From UBA2040 sp963977135 (lineage in GTDB: Bacteria; Bacteroidota; Bacteroidia; Flavobacteriales_D; Crocinitomicaceae): a DNA stretch of 64,000 bases. The notes beneath the pieces were generated by a model, which was given only the letters and a program-made list of their open reading frames with translations, was not told the DNA's origin and did not search any database. Within the stretch, counting starts at the first letter, position 1; the number at the start of each line of letters is the position of its first letter. The stretch is taken from the NCBI GenBank assembly GCA_963977135.1, contig CAXBNN010000005.1, positions 144,812 to 208,811 of the forward strand. The letters run 5' to 3'. Of this stretch, positions 45,162 to 53,186 are shown piece by piece. The translations under genes were made by a program, and so were the position numbers.

Positions 45162-47210
45162 CTACTGACTATTTTTAGCAATTTCCTTATAGTGATTGTA
45201 AATTTCGAATTGTGCTCTAAATGGATTTTTCTCATCCGTTTTTTTGTATTGATTCTTCATCAGTTTATCTAAAATCCGAACCTTGACATTTCCTTTCCAT
45301 TGATAATCGAAAATTAAATCGATTTCTTTTTTCAAGTTTTCGTCAAATATTGGTGCAGTAACTTCAATTCTACTATTTAAATTTCTTTCCATCCAATCGG
45401 CGCTTGAAATAAAATAAAGTGGATCTGAATCATTGCCAAAAATTAAAAATCGCGCGTGTTCTAAAAAACGGTCAACTATGCTGATTACCCTAATGTTTGC
45501 ACTCTTTTTAGGGTCATTCGGCACTAAAGTGCAAATTCCTCTTACGATTAAGTCGATTTTTACACCAGCTTGACTTGCTTGGTAAAGCTTTTCAATCATC
45601 TCATTATCAACAAGATTGTTGATTTTTATTTTAATGAATGCCTTCTTGCCTTTTTTTGCGATTTTAATTTCATTGTCAATTAGCGCAAGAATTTTTTGTC
45701 GAGTGTTGAATGGGGAAACCATCAGGGTGCCGAAACGAATTTCTTCATTTCCAGTTTCGATTAGTTCAAAGACCTTTTCCACTTCTTGAGCAATTTTCTT
45801 ATTTGCAGTCAGCAAAGCCAAATCGCTGTATATTCTCGCTGTTCCTTCATGGAAATTACCAGTACCAACATAACTAACGGTTTGAGTTTTCTTTCCAGTC
45901 ACTCTCTTAATTTGCAAAAGTTTTGAGTGAATTTTCCGCTGAGGTAGTCCATACAAAACGTTTGCGCCGTTTTCTTTCATCCGTTCGGACCACGATAAGT
46001 TGTTTTCTTCATCAAATCGGGCTTGGAGTTCGAAAATCACCGTGACTTCTTTTCCATTGCTAACCGCGTTCATCAATGCATTCATCACTTGAGAATCTTG
46101 CGCTACGCGGTAAACGTTTATTTTAATAGATATTACCTTTGGATCTATTGCTGCTTCACTAAGCAAATCGACCACGTACGAGAATTTGTGATATGGAAAA
46201 TGCAACATTACGTCCTGTTCCAAGATAGCTTTAAAAACACTTCGTTTTCCTTCTAATAGTGGATGTTTAAGCGGCGGCATAGCTGGGTAAACAAATTCCT
46301 TATTATTGAAATCTGGAAATTTGCTAAAATCCTTAAAATTGTGATACTTCCCCCCTGGGATTGTATTTACACCTTCTTTCAAATTTAATCCCGACAATAG
46401 ATGCTCTAAAATATCTTGAGGCATGTTTTGGTCATAAACAAATCGGATAGGTTCGCCTTTCTTTCTTAGCTTGACGCTTTTTTCAATCTTTTGGATAAAC
46501 GATTCAGATAAATCATCATCTAAATTTAGTTCAGCATCTCTCGTAAATTTGAAAGTGTAGGCTTCAATTTCGTCAAAATTGAAAATTGAAAAGATCGATT
46601 TTAAATTCAATCGAATAATGTCATCGATCATTATGACTTGCTTCTTTTCTCCGTCTTTCAGCTGGTAGAACCTAGGGAATTGGACGGGAATTTGCACCAA
46701 AGCGTATCGAACCTTATTTGCCGTATTGTAAATCATTTTTACAGCAAGATATATTTGGTAATCCTTTAACCTTGGGAAAGGTGTTTTTTTATCTAGGATA
46801 AGCGGAACGATCGCGTGGCGAAGTTTTTCTTGATAGAATCGTCTTAGTTCCTTTTCCTGTTTAGAATTTAAATCTTGTTCGGTTATATGAAACACATTGT
46901 GCTTCCCAAAATCAACAAGGATTTTTTTGTAAGCCCATTCAAAGGATTTTTGTTGTTCTAGAACGATTCTGCGAATTTCTTCCAAAAGTTCCGTTGGCGA
47001 ACCATCAAAACCTTCAAGTTGTTCTTTCTCGAGAGCTTTCATTCGCCGAACGGTGGCTACTCGAACACGAAAAAATTCATCTAAATTATTGGAGTAAATT
47101 CCTAAAAACCGAATACGTTCAACCAATGGAACACTTTTGTCCATGGCCTCTTGCAGCACTCTTTCGTTGAAAGATAACCAGCTCAGTTCACGATTTAAAA
47201 TTAAACTCAT
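45162..47210 (-). CDS. ppk1: polyphosphate kinase 1
   Basis: The 682-residue length is typical of PPK1 (E. coli 688). The N-terminal domain starts NRELSWLSFNERVL. The phospholipase D-like catalytic part has the autophosphorylated histidine in KIHSKLLQIKR, and the later elements VGTGNFHEGTARIYSDLALLT and SSADWMERNLNSRIE are all present. The enzyme polymerises the terminal phosphate of ATP into polyphosphate at the membrane. The gene is transcribed alone, downstream of a terminator that follows a small lipoprotein gene. Confidence 0.96.
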   Translation of the reverse strand: MSLILNRELSWLSFNERVLQEAMDKSVPLVERIRFLGIYSNNLDEFFRVRVATVRRMKALEKEQLEGFDGSPTELLEEIRRIVLEQQKSFEWAYKKILVDFGKHNVFHITEQDLNSKQEKELRRFYQEKLRHAIVPLILDKKTPFPRLKDYQIYLAVKMIYNTANKVRYALVQIPVQFPRFYQLKDGEKKQVIMIDDIIRLNLKSIFSIFNFDEIEAYTFKFTRDAELNLDDDLSESFIQKIEKSVKLRKKGEPIRFVYDQNMPQDILEHLLSGLNLKEGVNTIPGGKYHNFKDFSKFPDFNNKEFVYPAMPPLKHPLLEGKRSVFKAILEQDVMLHFPYHKFSYVVDLLSEAAIDPKVISIKINVYRVAQDSQVMNALMNAVSNGKEVTVIFELQARFDEENNLSWSERMKENGANVLYGLPQRKIHSKLLQIKRVTGKKTQTVSYVGTGNFHEGTARIYSDLALLTANKKIAQEVEKVFELIETGNEEIRFGTLMVSPFNTRQKILALIDNEIKIAKKGKKAFIKIKINNLVDNEMIEKLYQASQAGVKIDLIVRGICTLVPNDPKKSANIRVISIVDRFLEHARFLIFGNDSDPLYFISSADWMERNLNSRIEVTAPIFDENLKKEIDLIFDYQWKGNVKVRILDKLMKNQYKKTDEKNPFRAQFEIYNHYKEIAKNSQ

Positions 47211-47247
47211 GTTAAATTATATTCACAAAAGGTTAACGCAATCAAAA

Positions 47248-47271
47248 AAGCCATCGTTTTACGGATGGCTT
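47248..47271 (-). terminator. intrinsic terminator after the 178-residue lipoprotein gene
   Basis: AAGCCATC and GATGGCTT form an 8-bp stem with an 8-nt loop, and the minus strand continues with a T tract (complement of 47243-47249). It separates the lipoprotein gene from ppk1. Confidence 0.75.
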
Positions 47272-47277
47272 AGAAAT

Positions 47278-47814
47278 TTATACTTTCATTCCCTTGACTA
47301 CTCTGTCTTTCCGCTTGTTTTTCTGCGATTTTTTAACTTTCACCATCAAATAGGCATTGCCACTAGTCGCCGTTGCAAAATATTCATCTTTTTCTCCATA
47401 AATGATTTTTCCGCCTTTTCCTTGCTGCCAATCAGCAACGAAGTAGTATTTGCCTGCTTCCATATTCGGGCGAGTTGCAAAGGTGATTGATTTTCCAGGT
47501 CCTGTTTCAAAACGGATAAGAACTTCTCCTTTATCACCAACTTTTTCTAAAACACATTTTGTTCTTGGCAAAATAATGATTCGATCAGATACTTGAGAAC
47601 TACTGGTTACTAATGTTCCGTCACTTGTGGTTGTTGAGGTGCCTTGCTTGCTTGAACGCTCTAAAATTATTTCAGAGGAAACGAAATATTGAACTCTCGT
47701 CATATTCTCATTCGTCAAGTTGTATTCATCCTTGATTTGCTTAGTCATAGGCACTTTCACAGCGCAACTAGCTAAAATTGAAATGCCAATAATGGCAAAA
47801 AACAGCTTTTTCAT
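47278..47814 (-). CDS. lipoprotein of unknown function
   Basis: The protein has 178 residues and a clear lipoprotein signal (FFAIIGISILASC, Cys17). The mature part has a Ser/Thr-rich loop (SSKQGTSTTTSDG) in its first half and alternating beta strands in its second (KCVLEKVGDKGEVLIRF, GKYYFVADW). I do not recognise the family. A strong terminator and its own -7 box show that it is a single-gene unit. Confidence 0.7.
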   Translation of the reverse strand: MKKLFFAIIGISILASCAVKVPMTKQIKDEYNLTNENMTRVQYFVSSEIILERSSKQGTSTTTSDGTLVTSSSQVSDRIIILPRTKCVLEKVGDKGEVLIRFETGPGKSITFATRPNMEAGKYYFVADWQQGKGGKIIYGEKDEYFATATSGNAYLMVKVKKSQKNKRKDRVVKGMKV

Positions 47815-47829
47815 CTTTAATTGTTTTTA

Positions 47830-47837
47830 CAAATATA
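47830..47837 (-). promoter_or_regulatory. Bacteroidota -7 box (TATATTTG) for the lipoprotein gene
   Basis: TATATTTG on the minus strand matches TAnnTTTG and lies 16 bases before the lipoprotein start codon. Confidence 0.45.
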
Positions 47838-47890
47838 ATGAATAGACCTCCCTAAAATCATACCAAGAAAAGAATTTTGTAAATTCCTGT

Positions 47891-47898
47891 TAATTTTG
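47891..47898 (+). promoter_or_regulatory. Bacteroidota -7 box (TAATTTTG)
   Basis: TAATTTTG matches TAnnTTTG and lies 22 bases before the ATG at 47920. It overlaps the TTG (47896) that would begin the longer open frame, supporting the later start. Confidence 0.5.
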
Positions 47899-47919
47899 TC
47901 GAAAGCCAAGTCTACAAAT

Positions 47920-48561
47920 ATGCAAATCCGAAAATTTACTTTTAATCCATTTCAAGAAAATACTTACGTTTTATCGGACGATAAAAAGAATGCTGTTATT
48001 GTTGACCCGGGTTGTTATGAGCGCGAAGAAGAGCTGGAATTGCAATCCTACATTGAGGATAACAATTTAAATGTCATTGCGTTATTGAATACACATGCTC
48101 ATGTTGATCATGTGCTTGGCAATCAATTTGTACTTAAAAATTACAAGGTTCCTTATTATCTTCATCAAGCCGACGTTCCAATTTTAGCCGCAGTTGATAA
48201 TTACGCCGCAGTATATGGTATGAAAAATTATAAAGTATCCCCTGAGCCAACAATGCTGCTCAAAGGAGGTGAAACTTTAACATTTGGTGATATGGAAATG
48301 AAGGTTTTACATACTCCGGGACACTGTCCAGGCCATGTTGTGTTTTACTTGGAAAAGGAAAAATTAGTTGTGAACGGTGATGTGCTTTTTAAAGGAAGTT
48401 TTGGTCGAACGGATTTGCCCGGTGGTTCAATGGAAATTCTGAAGAAGACTATTTTTGATACCATGTTTAAGTTGCCTGATGATACAAAAGTACTTTCGGG
48501 TCATGGTGATGATACAACTATTGGCGTTGAAAAACGAACAAATTATATTCACAACTTCTGA
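47920..48561 (+). CDS. MBL-fold hydrolase, glyoxalase II-like
   Basis: With the start at ATG 47920 the protein has 213 residues (MQIRKFTFNPFQENTYVL). The metallo-beta-lactamase metal motif THAHVDH is at ~65-71, with further ligands in TPGHCPGH, GDVLFKGSFGRTD and SGHGDDT. It resembles the short glyoxalase II/YcbL-type hydroxyacylglutathione-hydrolase-like enzymes, which lack the C-terminal helical domain of true GloB. The substrate is therefore uncertain. The stop overlaps the start of the following glycosyltransferase (TGATG). Confidence 0.9.
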   Translation: MQIRKFTFNPFQENTYVLSDDKKNAVIVDPGCYEREEELELQSYIEDNNLNVIALLNTHAHVDHVLGNQFVLKNYKVPYYLHQADVPILAAVDNYAAVYGMKNYKVSPEPTMLLKGGETLTFGDMEMKVLHTPGHCPGHVVFYLEKEKLVVNGDVLFKGSFGRTDLPGGSMEILKKTIFDTMFKLPDDTKVLSGHGDDTTIGVEKRTNYIHNF

Positions 48562-49685
48562 TGCGGATTGCAATCAATACGCGTTTCCTTTTAAATGGGA
48601 AAATGGAAGGTTTCGGTTGGTATACCTACGAAATTGTCAAGCGCATTGTGGAGCAACATCCGGAACATGAATTCTACTTTTTCTTCGATAGACCCTTTGA
48701 TAAGAAATTTATTTTTGGCGATAATGTTAAAGCATTAACACTTTCTCCTCCAGCAAGACACCCAATTTTGTTTTATTTATGGTTTGATTTAGCCGTGCCG
48801 AGGGCATTAAAGAAACACAAGATAGACTTGTTTTTTTCTCCGGATGGGTATTTATCATTGAAAACGAAGGTTCCTCAAATAGCGACTATTCACGATATCA
48901 ATTTTGAACATTTCCCGAAAGACATCCCCTTTGCTGCAAGGCATTATTTGCGCTATTTCTTTCCAAAATTTGCGAAAAAGGCAGTTAAAATCATTACAGT
49001 TTCCGATTATTCCAAACAAGATATCGCAAAAACCTATGGGGTTGATTCTTCAAAAATTCATGCCATTTGGAACGGAGCTTCGAATGTTTTTAAACCAATG
49101 AGCGAAGATGATATAGCTAGAAAACGTAAAGAAATCTCAGAAGGGAAACCCTATTTCTTATTTGTTGGCGCTTTGCATCCTCGTAAGAATTTGATTCGCT
49201 TGATGAATGCCTATAATTTATATGCTCAGAAGGAGGGAGGTTCAGCCTATCATTTGGTAATTGTTGGCGAAAATTTATGGAAGAACAAAGGTTTTTCAGT
49301 TCATCCTGATGACGCAGTCAAAGATAAAATACACTTCACTGGTCGATTGGAGCTAGAGGAATTAGCAAAGGTTACCGGGGCTTCAGGCGCTTTGGCGTAC
49401 GTTCCTTATTTCGAAGGATTTGGAATTCCATTGGTGGAAGCTATGAAATGTGGAATACCAATTGTTGCTGGAAATTTGACTTCGTTGCCCGAAGTTGCTG
49501 GAGACACAGCTATTTATTGTGATCCATTTGATGAGAAATCAATTGAAGTTGCTTTGACAGAAATGGCAACAAATGAGGAATTAAGAAATACTTTGGCAAA
49601 TAAAAGTCTGGAGCGCAGTAAAGTATTTTCTTGGGATATCGCTGCCGAAAAGATTTGGAATGTCTTAATCAGTCAGGCGAAATAA
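48561..49685 (+). CDS. family 4 glycosyltransferase
   Basis: The 374-residue protein is a GT-B fold enzyme. The N-terminal domain begins RIAINTRFLLNGKMEG. The donor-binding domain contains FVGALHPRKNLIRLM and the E-x7-E motif in YFEGFGIPLVEAM. It is a retaining transferase, probably mannosyl or rhamnosyl, for surface glycans; no other glycan genes adjoin it. It is coupled to the MBL hydrolase by a 1-base overlap, an arrangement with no evident functional link. Confidence 0.92.
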   Translation: MRIAINTRFLLNGKMEGFGWYTYEIVKRIVEQHPEHEFYFFFDRPFDKKFIFGDNVKALTLSPPARHPILFYLWFDLAVPRALKKHKIDLFFSPDGYLSLKTKVPQIATIHDINFEHFPKDIPFAARHYLRYFFPKFAKKAVKIITVSDYSKQDIAKTYGVDSSKIHAIWNGASNVFKPMSEDDIARKRKEISEGKPYFLFVGALHPRKNLIRLMNAYNLYAQKEGGSAYHLVIVGENLWKNKGFSVHPDDAVKDKIHFTGRLELEELAKVTGASGALAYVPYFEGFGIPLVEAMKCGIPIVAGNLTSLPEVAGDTAIYCDPFDEKSIEVALTEMATNEELRNTLANKSLERSKVFSWDIAAEKIWNVLISQAK

Positions 49686-49696
49686 TCTTTATCGAT

Positions 49697-49945
49697 TTAT
49701 TCTTCGAAAGCTTCAACTCCAACTATTTCTGGAGCAACTCTTTTTACCGCTTGTTCAACACCAGCTTTCAAAGTCATTAAACTCATAGAACAATCATGAC
49801 AAGCGCCAAGAAGTTTTACGCGAGCGATACCTTCATCAGTAATGTCAACCAATTCCATGTCGCCACCGTCTGCCTCAAAGAATGGGCGAAGTGAAGCTAA
49901 AGCTTCGTTTATTTTTACGGATAAATCTGTTTTATTCAAACTCAT
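49697..49945 (-). CDS. NifU C-terminal-domain protein (Fe-S scaffold/carrier)
   Basis: This 82-residue protein is a stand-alone NifU C-terminal (Nfu) domain. The core is RPFFEADGGDMELVDI followed by the cluster-binding CxxC in LLGACHDCSMS. Nfu domains hold a [4Fe-4S] cluster at a dimer interface and pass it to target proteins. The gene overlaps the Mrp ATPase gene by 4 bases, so the two are translationally coupled and likely act together in Fe-S cluster delivery. Confidence 0.92.
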   Translation of the reverse strand: MSLNKTDLSVKINEALASLRPFFEADGGDMELVDITDEGIARVKLLGACHDCSMSLMTLKAGVEQAVKRVAPEIVGVEAFEE

Positions 49946-51030
49946 ATTTCGCTTGGTTGTGCAGTTTTGGTTTTCAGCACTTTAAGATTTTCAATAAAAG
50001 TACGAACTAATTCATCAAAGGCCTCACCAACTATGCTGTTTTCTTGAAATACTGCTGGACGACCCGCATCACCTGCTTCACGAACACTTTGAACTAATGG
50101 AATGTGACCTAAAAAAGGAACTTCCATTCCAGATGCTAGGTTTTTTGCGCCATCACGACCGAAAAGATAATACTTGTTATCCGGTAATTCAGCAGGTGTA
50201 AACCAAGCCATGTTTTCAACGATTCCTACAATTGGAACTTTTAAACTATCCATTCGGAACATATTCACTCCACGACGAGCATCTGCTAAAGCAACTTCTT
50301 GGGGTGTACTTACAATTACTGCGCCATCTAAAGGCACCGTTTGCACCAATGAAAGATGAATATCTCCTGTTCCCGGAGGCAAATCAATAAGCAAATAATC
50401 TAATTCTCCCCAATGAGCATCCGTAAACAATTGAGTTAAAGCTTTAGAAGCCATTGGGCCTCGCCACACAACAGCGTTGTCCGCTTCGGTAAAAAAGCCA
50501 ATGGATAAGATAGAGATGCCATAAGCCATTACTGGAGCGATTTTTGGAGTTCCATCCACATCTATCATGGTTGGTCTTTCCTTGACCACATCAAACATTG
50601 TAGGGATGGAAGGACCGTAAATATCAGCATCTACAATGCCAACTTTGTAACCAAGTTTTGCTAATCCACCAGCAATATTCGCTGTTATAGTTGATTTCCC
50701 AACTCCTCCTTTTCCAGAAGCAATTGCAACGATATTTTTTACATCCGGTAAAATTTTGCGATGTGCCTTTTGTGCTTCGGATGAAACGCCTTTTACCTCT
50801 GAAACAACAGTGATGTCATCTCCGAAATTTCGTTTCAAATTAAACTCTAAAGCCTCTTGCATCCTTTTTCTGGCGTGCAAAGCTGGGTTTGAAACGTGAA
50901 CTGTAAGTTGAATGCTTTTCCCTTCGAATGAAATACTTTCGACGAAATTTAGACTTACAATGTCTTTTTTTAAATCAGGTTCGATGATTCCACCTAGTAC
51001 AGTGAGTATATTTTCTCTATTGATTTCCAT
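49942..51030 (-). CDS. Mrp/ApbC-type P-loop ATPase, Fe-S carrier family
   Basis: The 362-residue protein has an N-terminal MIP18/DUF59-like domain (~1-85). A MinD/Mrp ATPase with deviant Walker A GKGGVGKST follows at ~105 and ends with LSIGFFTEADNAVVWRGP and VENMAWFTPAEL. Mrp proteins bind and transfer Fe-S clusters using an adjacent CxxC. Here the equivalent region reads TPAELPDNKYYLFG and has no such cysteines. I recall the same variant in other Bacteroidota. The adjacent Nfu-domain gene supplies a CxxC. A -7 box at 51048 is its likely promoter. Confidence 0.93.
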   Translation of the reverse strand: MEINRENILTVLGGIIEPDLKKDIVSLNFVESISFEGKSIQLTVHVSNPALHARKRMQEALEFNLKRNFGDDITVVSEVKGVSSEAQKAHRKILPDVKNIVAIASGKGGVGKSTITANIAGGLAKLGYKVGIVDADIYGPSIPTMFDVVKERPTMIDVDGTPKIAPVMAYGISILSIGFFTEADNAVVWRGPMASKALTQLFTDAHWGELDYLLIDLPPGTGDIHLSLVQTVPLDGAVIVSTPQEVALADARRGVNMFRMDSLKVPIVGIVENMAWFTPAELPDNKYYLFGRDGAKNLASGMEVPFLGHIPLVQSVREAGDAGRPAVFQENSIVGEAFDELVRTFIENLKVLKTKTAQPSEI

Positions 51031-51047
51031 GGTAACTTTTGTGGGTG

Positions 51048-51055
51048 CAAATTTA
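51048..51055 (-). promoter_or_regulatory. Bacteroidota -7 box (TAAATTTG) for the Mrp-NifU operon
   Basis: TAAATTTG on the minus strand matches TAnnTTTG and lies 18 bases before the Mrp start codon. Confidence 0.5.
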
Positions 51056-51094
51056 CCAATAAACTAGCGAATGAAAAAAGGAATTTTAAGGAAG

Positions 51095-51682
51095 CTACTT
51101 TTTAACTTCGACAGAACGAATAGATTTTGCCAATAATTCAATGATAACTTTTTCATAACCATCATCTGGACTTCTATATTCATAAGTTATACCATCGATT
51201 TCTTTTTCGGCAAATACATGATAAGATTCATGCGGAACACCTACGTTTTTTGGTGCATCTTTATCGCCTTTAACTTTTAATTCAAGCTTGTAAACAATAA
51301 AATTAGGTTCGTCGACAATATATGTTATGTCGTAAATAGCTAATTCTTTGTTTTGTTTCTTTTTATCAGCAACTAAACCTTTATTTGCTCCCCAATCTTC
51401 GATATGCACTGTGAAATTTGGTCCGACAATGATATCCCACTTGAAACCATCTTCTTCATGAATGACCTCTGGTTTCATAGCAGCGCCGATGTTCGCGGTT
51501 TCATCTGGAAGTTTTATTGATGCTTTGATATCAAAAGGACTCAAATCAAAATTTTGAAATGCGTCATAATTATCGGTCATATCAAGATCCTCCTCTGCAT
51601 TCTCAGATGAGTCTTTACAACCAGCAAAAACCAGTAATAATAAAATTAGCGAACTAGAAATAAAACAATTTATTCTCTTCAT
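51095..51682 (-). CDS. lipoprotein of unknown function
   Basis: The protein has 195 residues with a lipoprotein signal (SSSLILLLLVFAGC, Cys22) and an acidic linker (SSENAEEDLDMTDNYD). A beta-rich domain with WDIIVGPNFTVHIEDWG follows. I recognise no family. It is divergently transcribed from the CarH-like regulator across a 122-bp gap, so it is a candidate target of that regulator, though this is inferred only from position. Confidence 0.7.
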   Translation of the reverse strand: MKRINCFISSSLILLLLVFAGCKDSSENAEEDLDMTDNYDAFQNFDLSPFDIKASIKLPDETANIGAAMKPEVIHEEDGFKWDIIVGPNFTVHIEDWGANKGLVADKKKQNKELAIYDITYIVDEPNFIVYKLELKVKGDKDAPKNVGVPHESYHVFAEKEIDGITYEYRSPDDGYEKVIIELLAKSIRSVEVKK

Positions 51683-51700
51683 ATGTTTTATAAAAGCTAT

Positions 51701-51708
51701 TAAATTTG
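51701..51708 (+). promoter_or_regulatory. Bacteroidota -7 box (TAAATTTG) for the CarH-like gene
   Basis: TAAATTTG matches TAnnTTTG. It would give a leader of about 90 bases before the ATG at 51805. It lies inside the longer open frame that begins with TTG at 51706, which is probably not translated. Confidence 0.45.
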
Positions 51709-51804
51709 AACGATTGTTTAGTATCGGTCAGAACAAATATAAATGAATTAATTTTATTCTGCAGTAAGAGTTATAGAAAAGCATTACTGATTGCAATTAA
51801 AAAA

Positions 51805-52686
51805 ATGGGTGAATATAAAATAAAAGATATTGAGATTCTGACTGGTATTAAGGCTCACACGCTTCGTATTTGGGAAAAAAGGTATGGAATACCTTGTCCT
51901 TCGCGGACTGAAACAAAAATTCGAAATTATTCGGATGAAGATCTGACGGAAATTTTGAATGTAGCAATTCTCAATAAGAACGGATGGAAAATATCTCATA
52001 TTGCAGAACTGAATTCAGCCGACAAAGTGAGCAAGGTAATCGAACTGAGATCGCATGAAACACATGATATTCATTTTGAGAATCTATTGCTAGCCTTATT
52101 AGAATTAGATGAACATTTGTTCACAGAAACTCTAGAGAAACTAGTCATATCCGACGGTGTTGAAAAAACGTTTTCAAAACATTTGTCTGCTTTTTTAGAG
52201 CGCATCGGGGTTATGTGGATAACCGGTTCCATACAACCAGGGCAAGAACATTTTATCACTCATTTGGTTCGACAAAAGCTCATTGGGTTAACGGATAGAA
52301 TGAGTTTGCCGTCAAAAAGCGCACCTAAAGTTTTGTTGTTTCTTCCCGAAAATGAATGGCACGAATTGAGTCTTTTATTTTACCATTATATATTAAGAAG
52401 TAAGGGGGTTAATTCTGTCTATTTAGGACAAAGTTTGCCATACCAAGCAGTTGTTGATTCCATAAAACAAGTAAAACCTTCAGCAATTATTACCTCTTGT
52501 ATCGCTTCGACTGAAGAAAATTTCTATTCTGATTATTTTAAAAGATTAAAAGAAGATAGTAATGGTTTACCAATATTTGCTGGCGGACTTCAAATCGTAA
52601 ATAATATAAAAGATTTAACAAAATTGGTAAGTCCAATCCGAAATGAAAAGGATTTGGAATTGCTTTATGAAGTTATTGAATTATGA
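51805..52686 (+). CDS. MerR-family regulator with B12-binding domain (CarH/LitR-like)
   Basis: The best start is ATG 51805, giving 293 residues. A MerR-type winged-helix DNA-binding domain (~1-70, TLRIWEKRYG) is followed by a four-helix cap with W138-x9-E148-H149, the exact motif that covers adenosylcobalamin in the CarH photoreceptor. A cobalamin-binding Rossmann domain carries the lower axial ligand in E184-W-H186-E-L-S. The usual ExHxxG glycine is serine here. CarH represses carotenoid genes in the dark and releases DNA in light. No carotenoid gene is in this window. The 3' end overlaps the convergent 136-residue protein gene by 14 bases. Confidence 0.88.
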   Translation: MGEYKIKDIEILTGIKAHTLRIWEKRYGIPCPSRTETKIRNYSDEDLTEILNVAILNKNGWKISHIAELNSADKVSKVIELRSHETHDIHFENLLLALLELDEHLFTETLEKLVISDGVEKTFSKHLSAFLERIGVMWITGSIQPGQEHFITHLVRQKLIGLTDRMSLPSKSAPKVLLFLPENEWHELSLLFYHYILRSKGVNSVYLGQSLPYQAVVDSIKQVKPSAIITSCIASTEENFYSDYFKRLKEDSNGLPIFAGGLQIVNNIKDLTKLVSPIRNEKDLELLYEVIEL

Positions 52687-53083
52687 TTCCGTTTGAATTA
52701 AGCTGAGGAATGTAGTGTATGTTTTTCTCGTGAATAGTTTCAGCTAGAAAGACAAATTTCTTATCGTACATAACGTCATTTATCCAGAAACTCACCCAAT
52801 ATTCGTTTGATAATCCGAAAACCTCAGGCATGATAGGTTCAATTTTTGCCACTTCTTTTGGCAGCATCACCTCTATGCAATGGCGCAAAGTCGATGTTTC
52901 TACGCGCTCTCCAGTATTCGGATTTTCTCCGTATCCTTTGCTAGTAATAATTATTCCTTCCATTATGTCTTCTCTGAAATTCGCTAGATAAACAGTGTAT
53001 ATTTTCTCATTGGCTTCGCCAATTTCCTCTACCACAGCAACTGCAACATTTTCAACTTTAGGACCTAACAATTCTTCACGCAT
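52673..53083 (-). CDS. conserved hypothetical protein (136 residues)
   Basis: The protein is soluble with no signal peptide or membrane helix. It has alternating beta-strand stretches (VAVAVVEEIGE, YTVYLANF) and a charged central loop (KGYGENPNTGERVETSTLRH). I recall it as a protein without known function that is widespread in Bacteroidota. The gene stands alone with a TATTTTTG box at 53106. Its end overlaps the CarH-like gene. Confidence 0.65.
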   Translation of the reverse strand: MREELLGPKVENVAVAVVEEIGEANEKIYTVYLANFREDIMEGIIITSKGYGENPNTGERVETSTLRHCIEVMLPKEVAKIEPIMPEVFGLSNEYWVSFWINDVMYDKKFVFLAETIHEKNIHYIPQLNSNGIIIQ

Positions 53084-53105
53084 TTTCTGAAATTATTTGT
53101 GGGTA

Positions 53106-53113
53106 CAAAAATA
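53106..53113 (-). promoter_or_regulatory. Bacteroidota -7 box (TATTTTTG)
   Basis: TATTTTTG on the minus strand matches TAnnTTTG and lies 23 bases before the start of the 136-residue protein gene. Confidence 0.4.
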
Positions 53114-53186
53114 CACAAGTTTTAGTCTTTTTCGTAACCTCTATTTTTAGAACTAATTTGAAATTGAAAAATGGTTTGTTTTTTAA

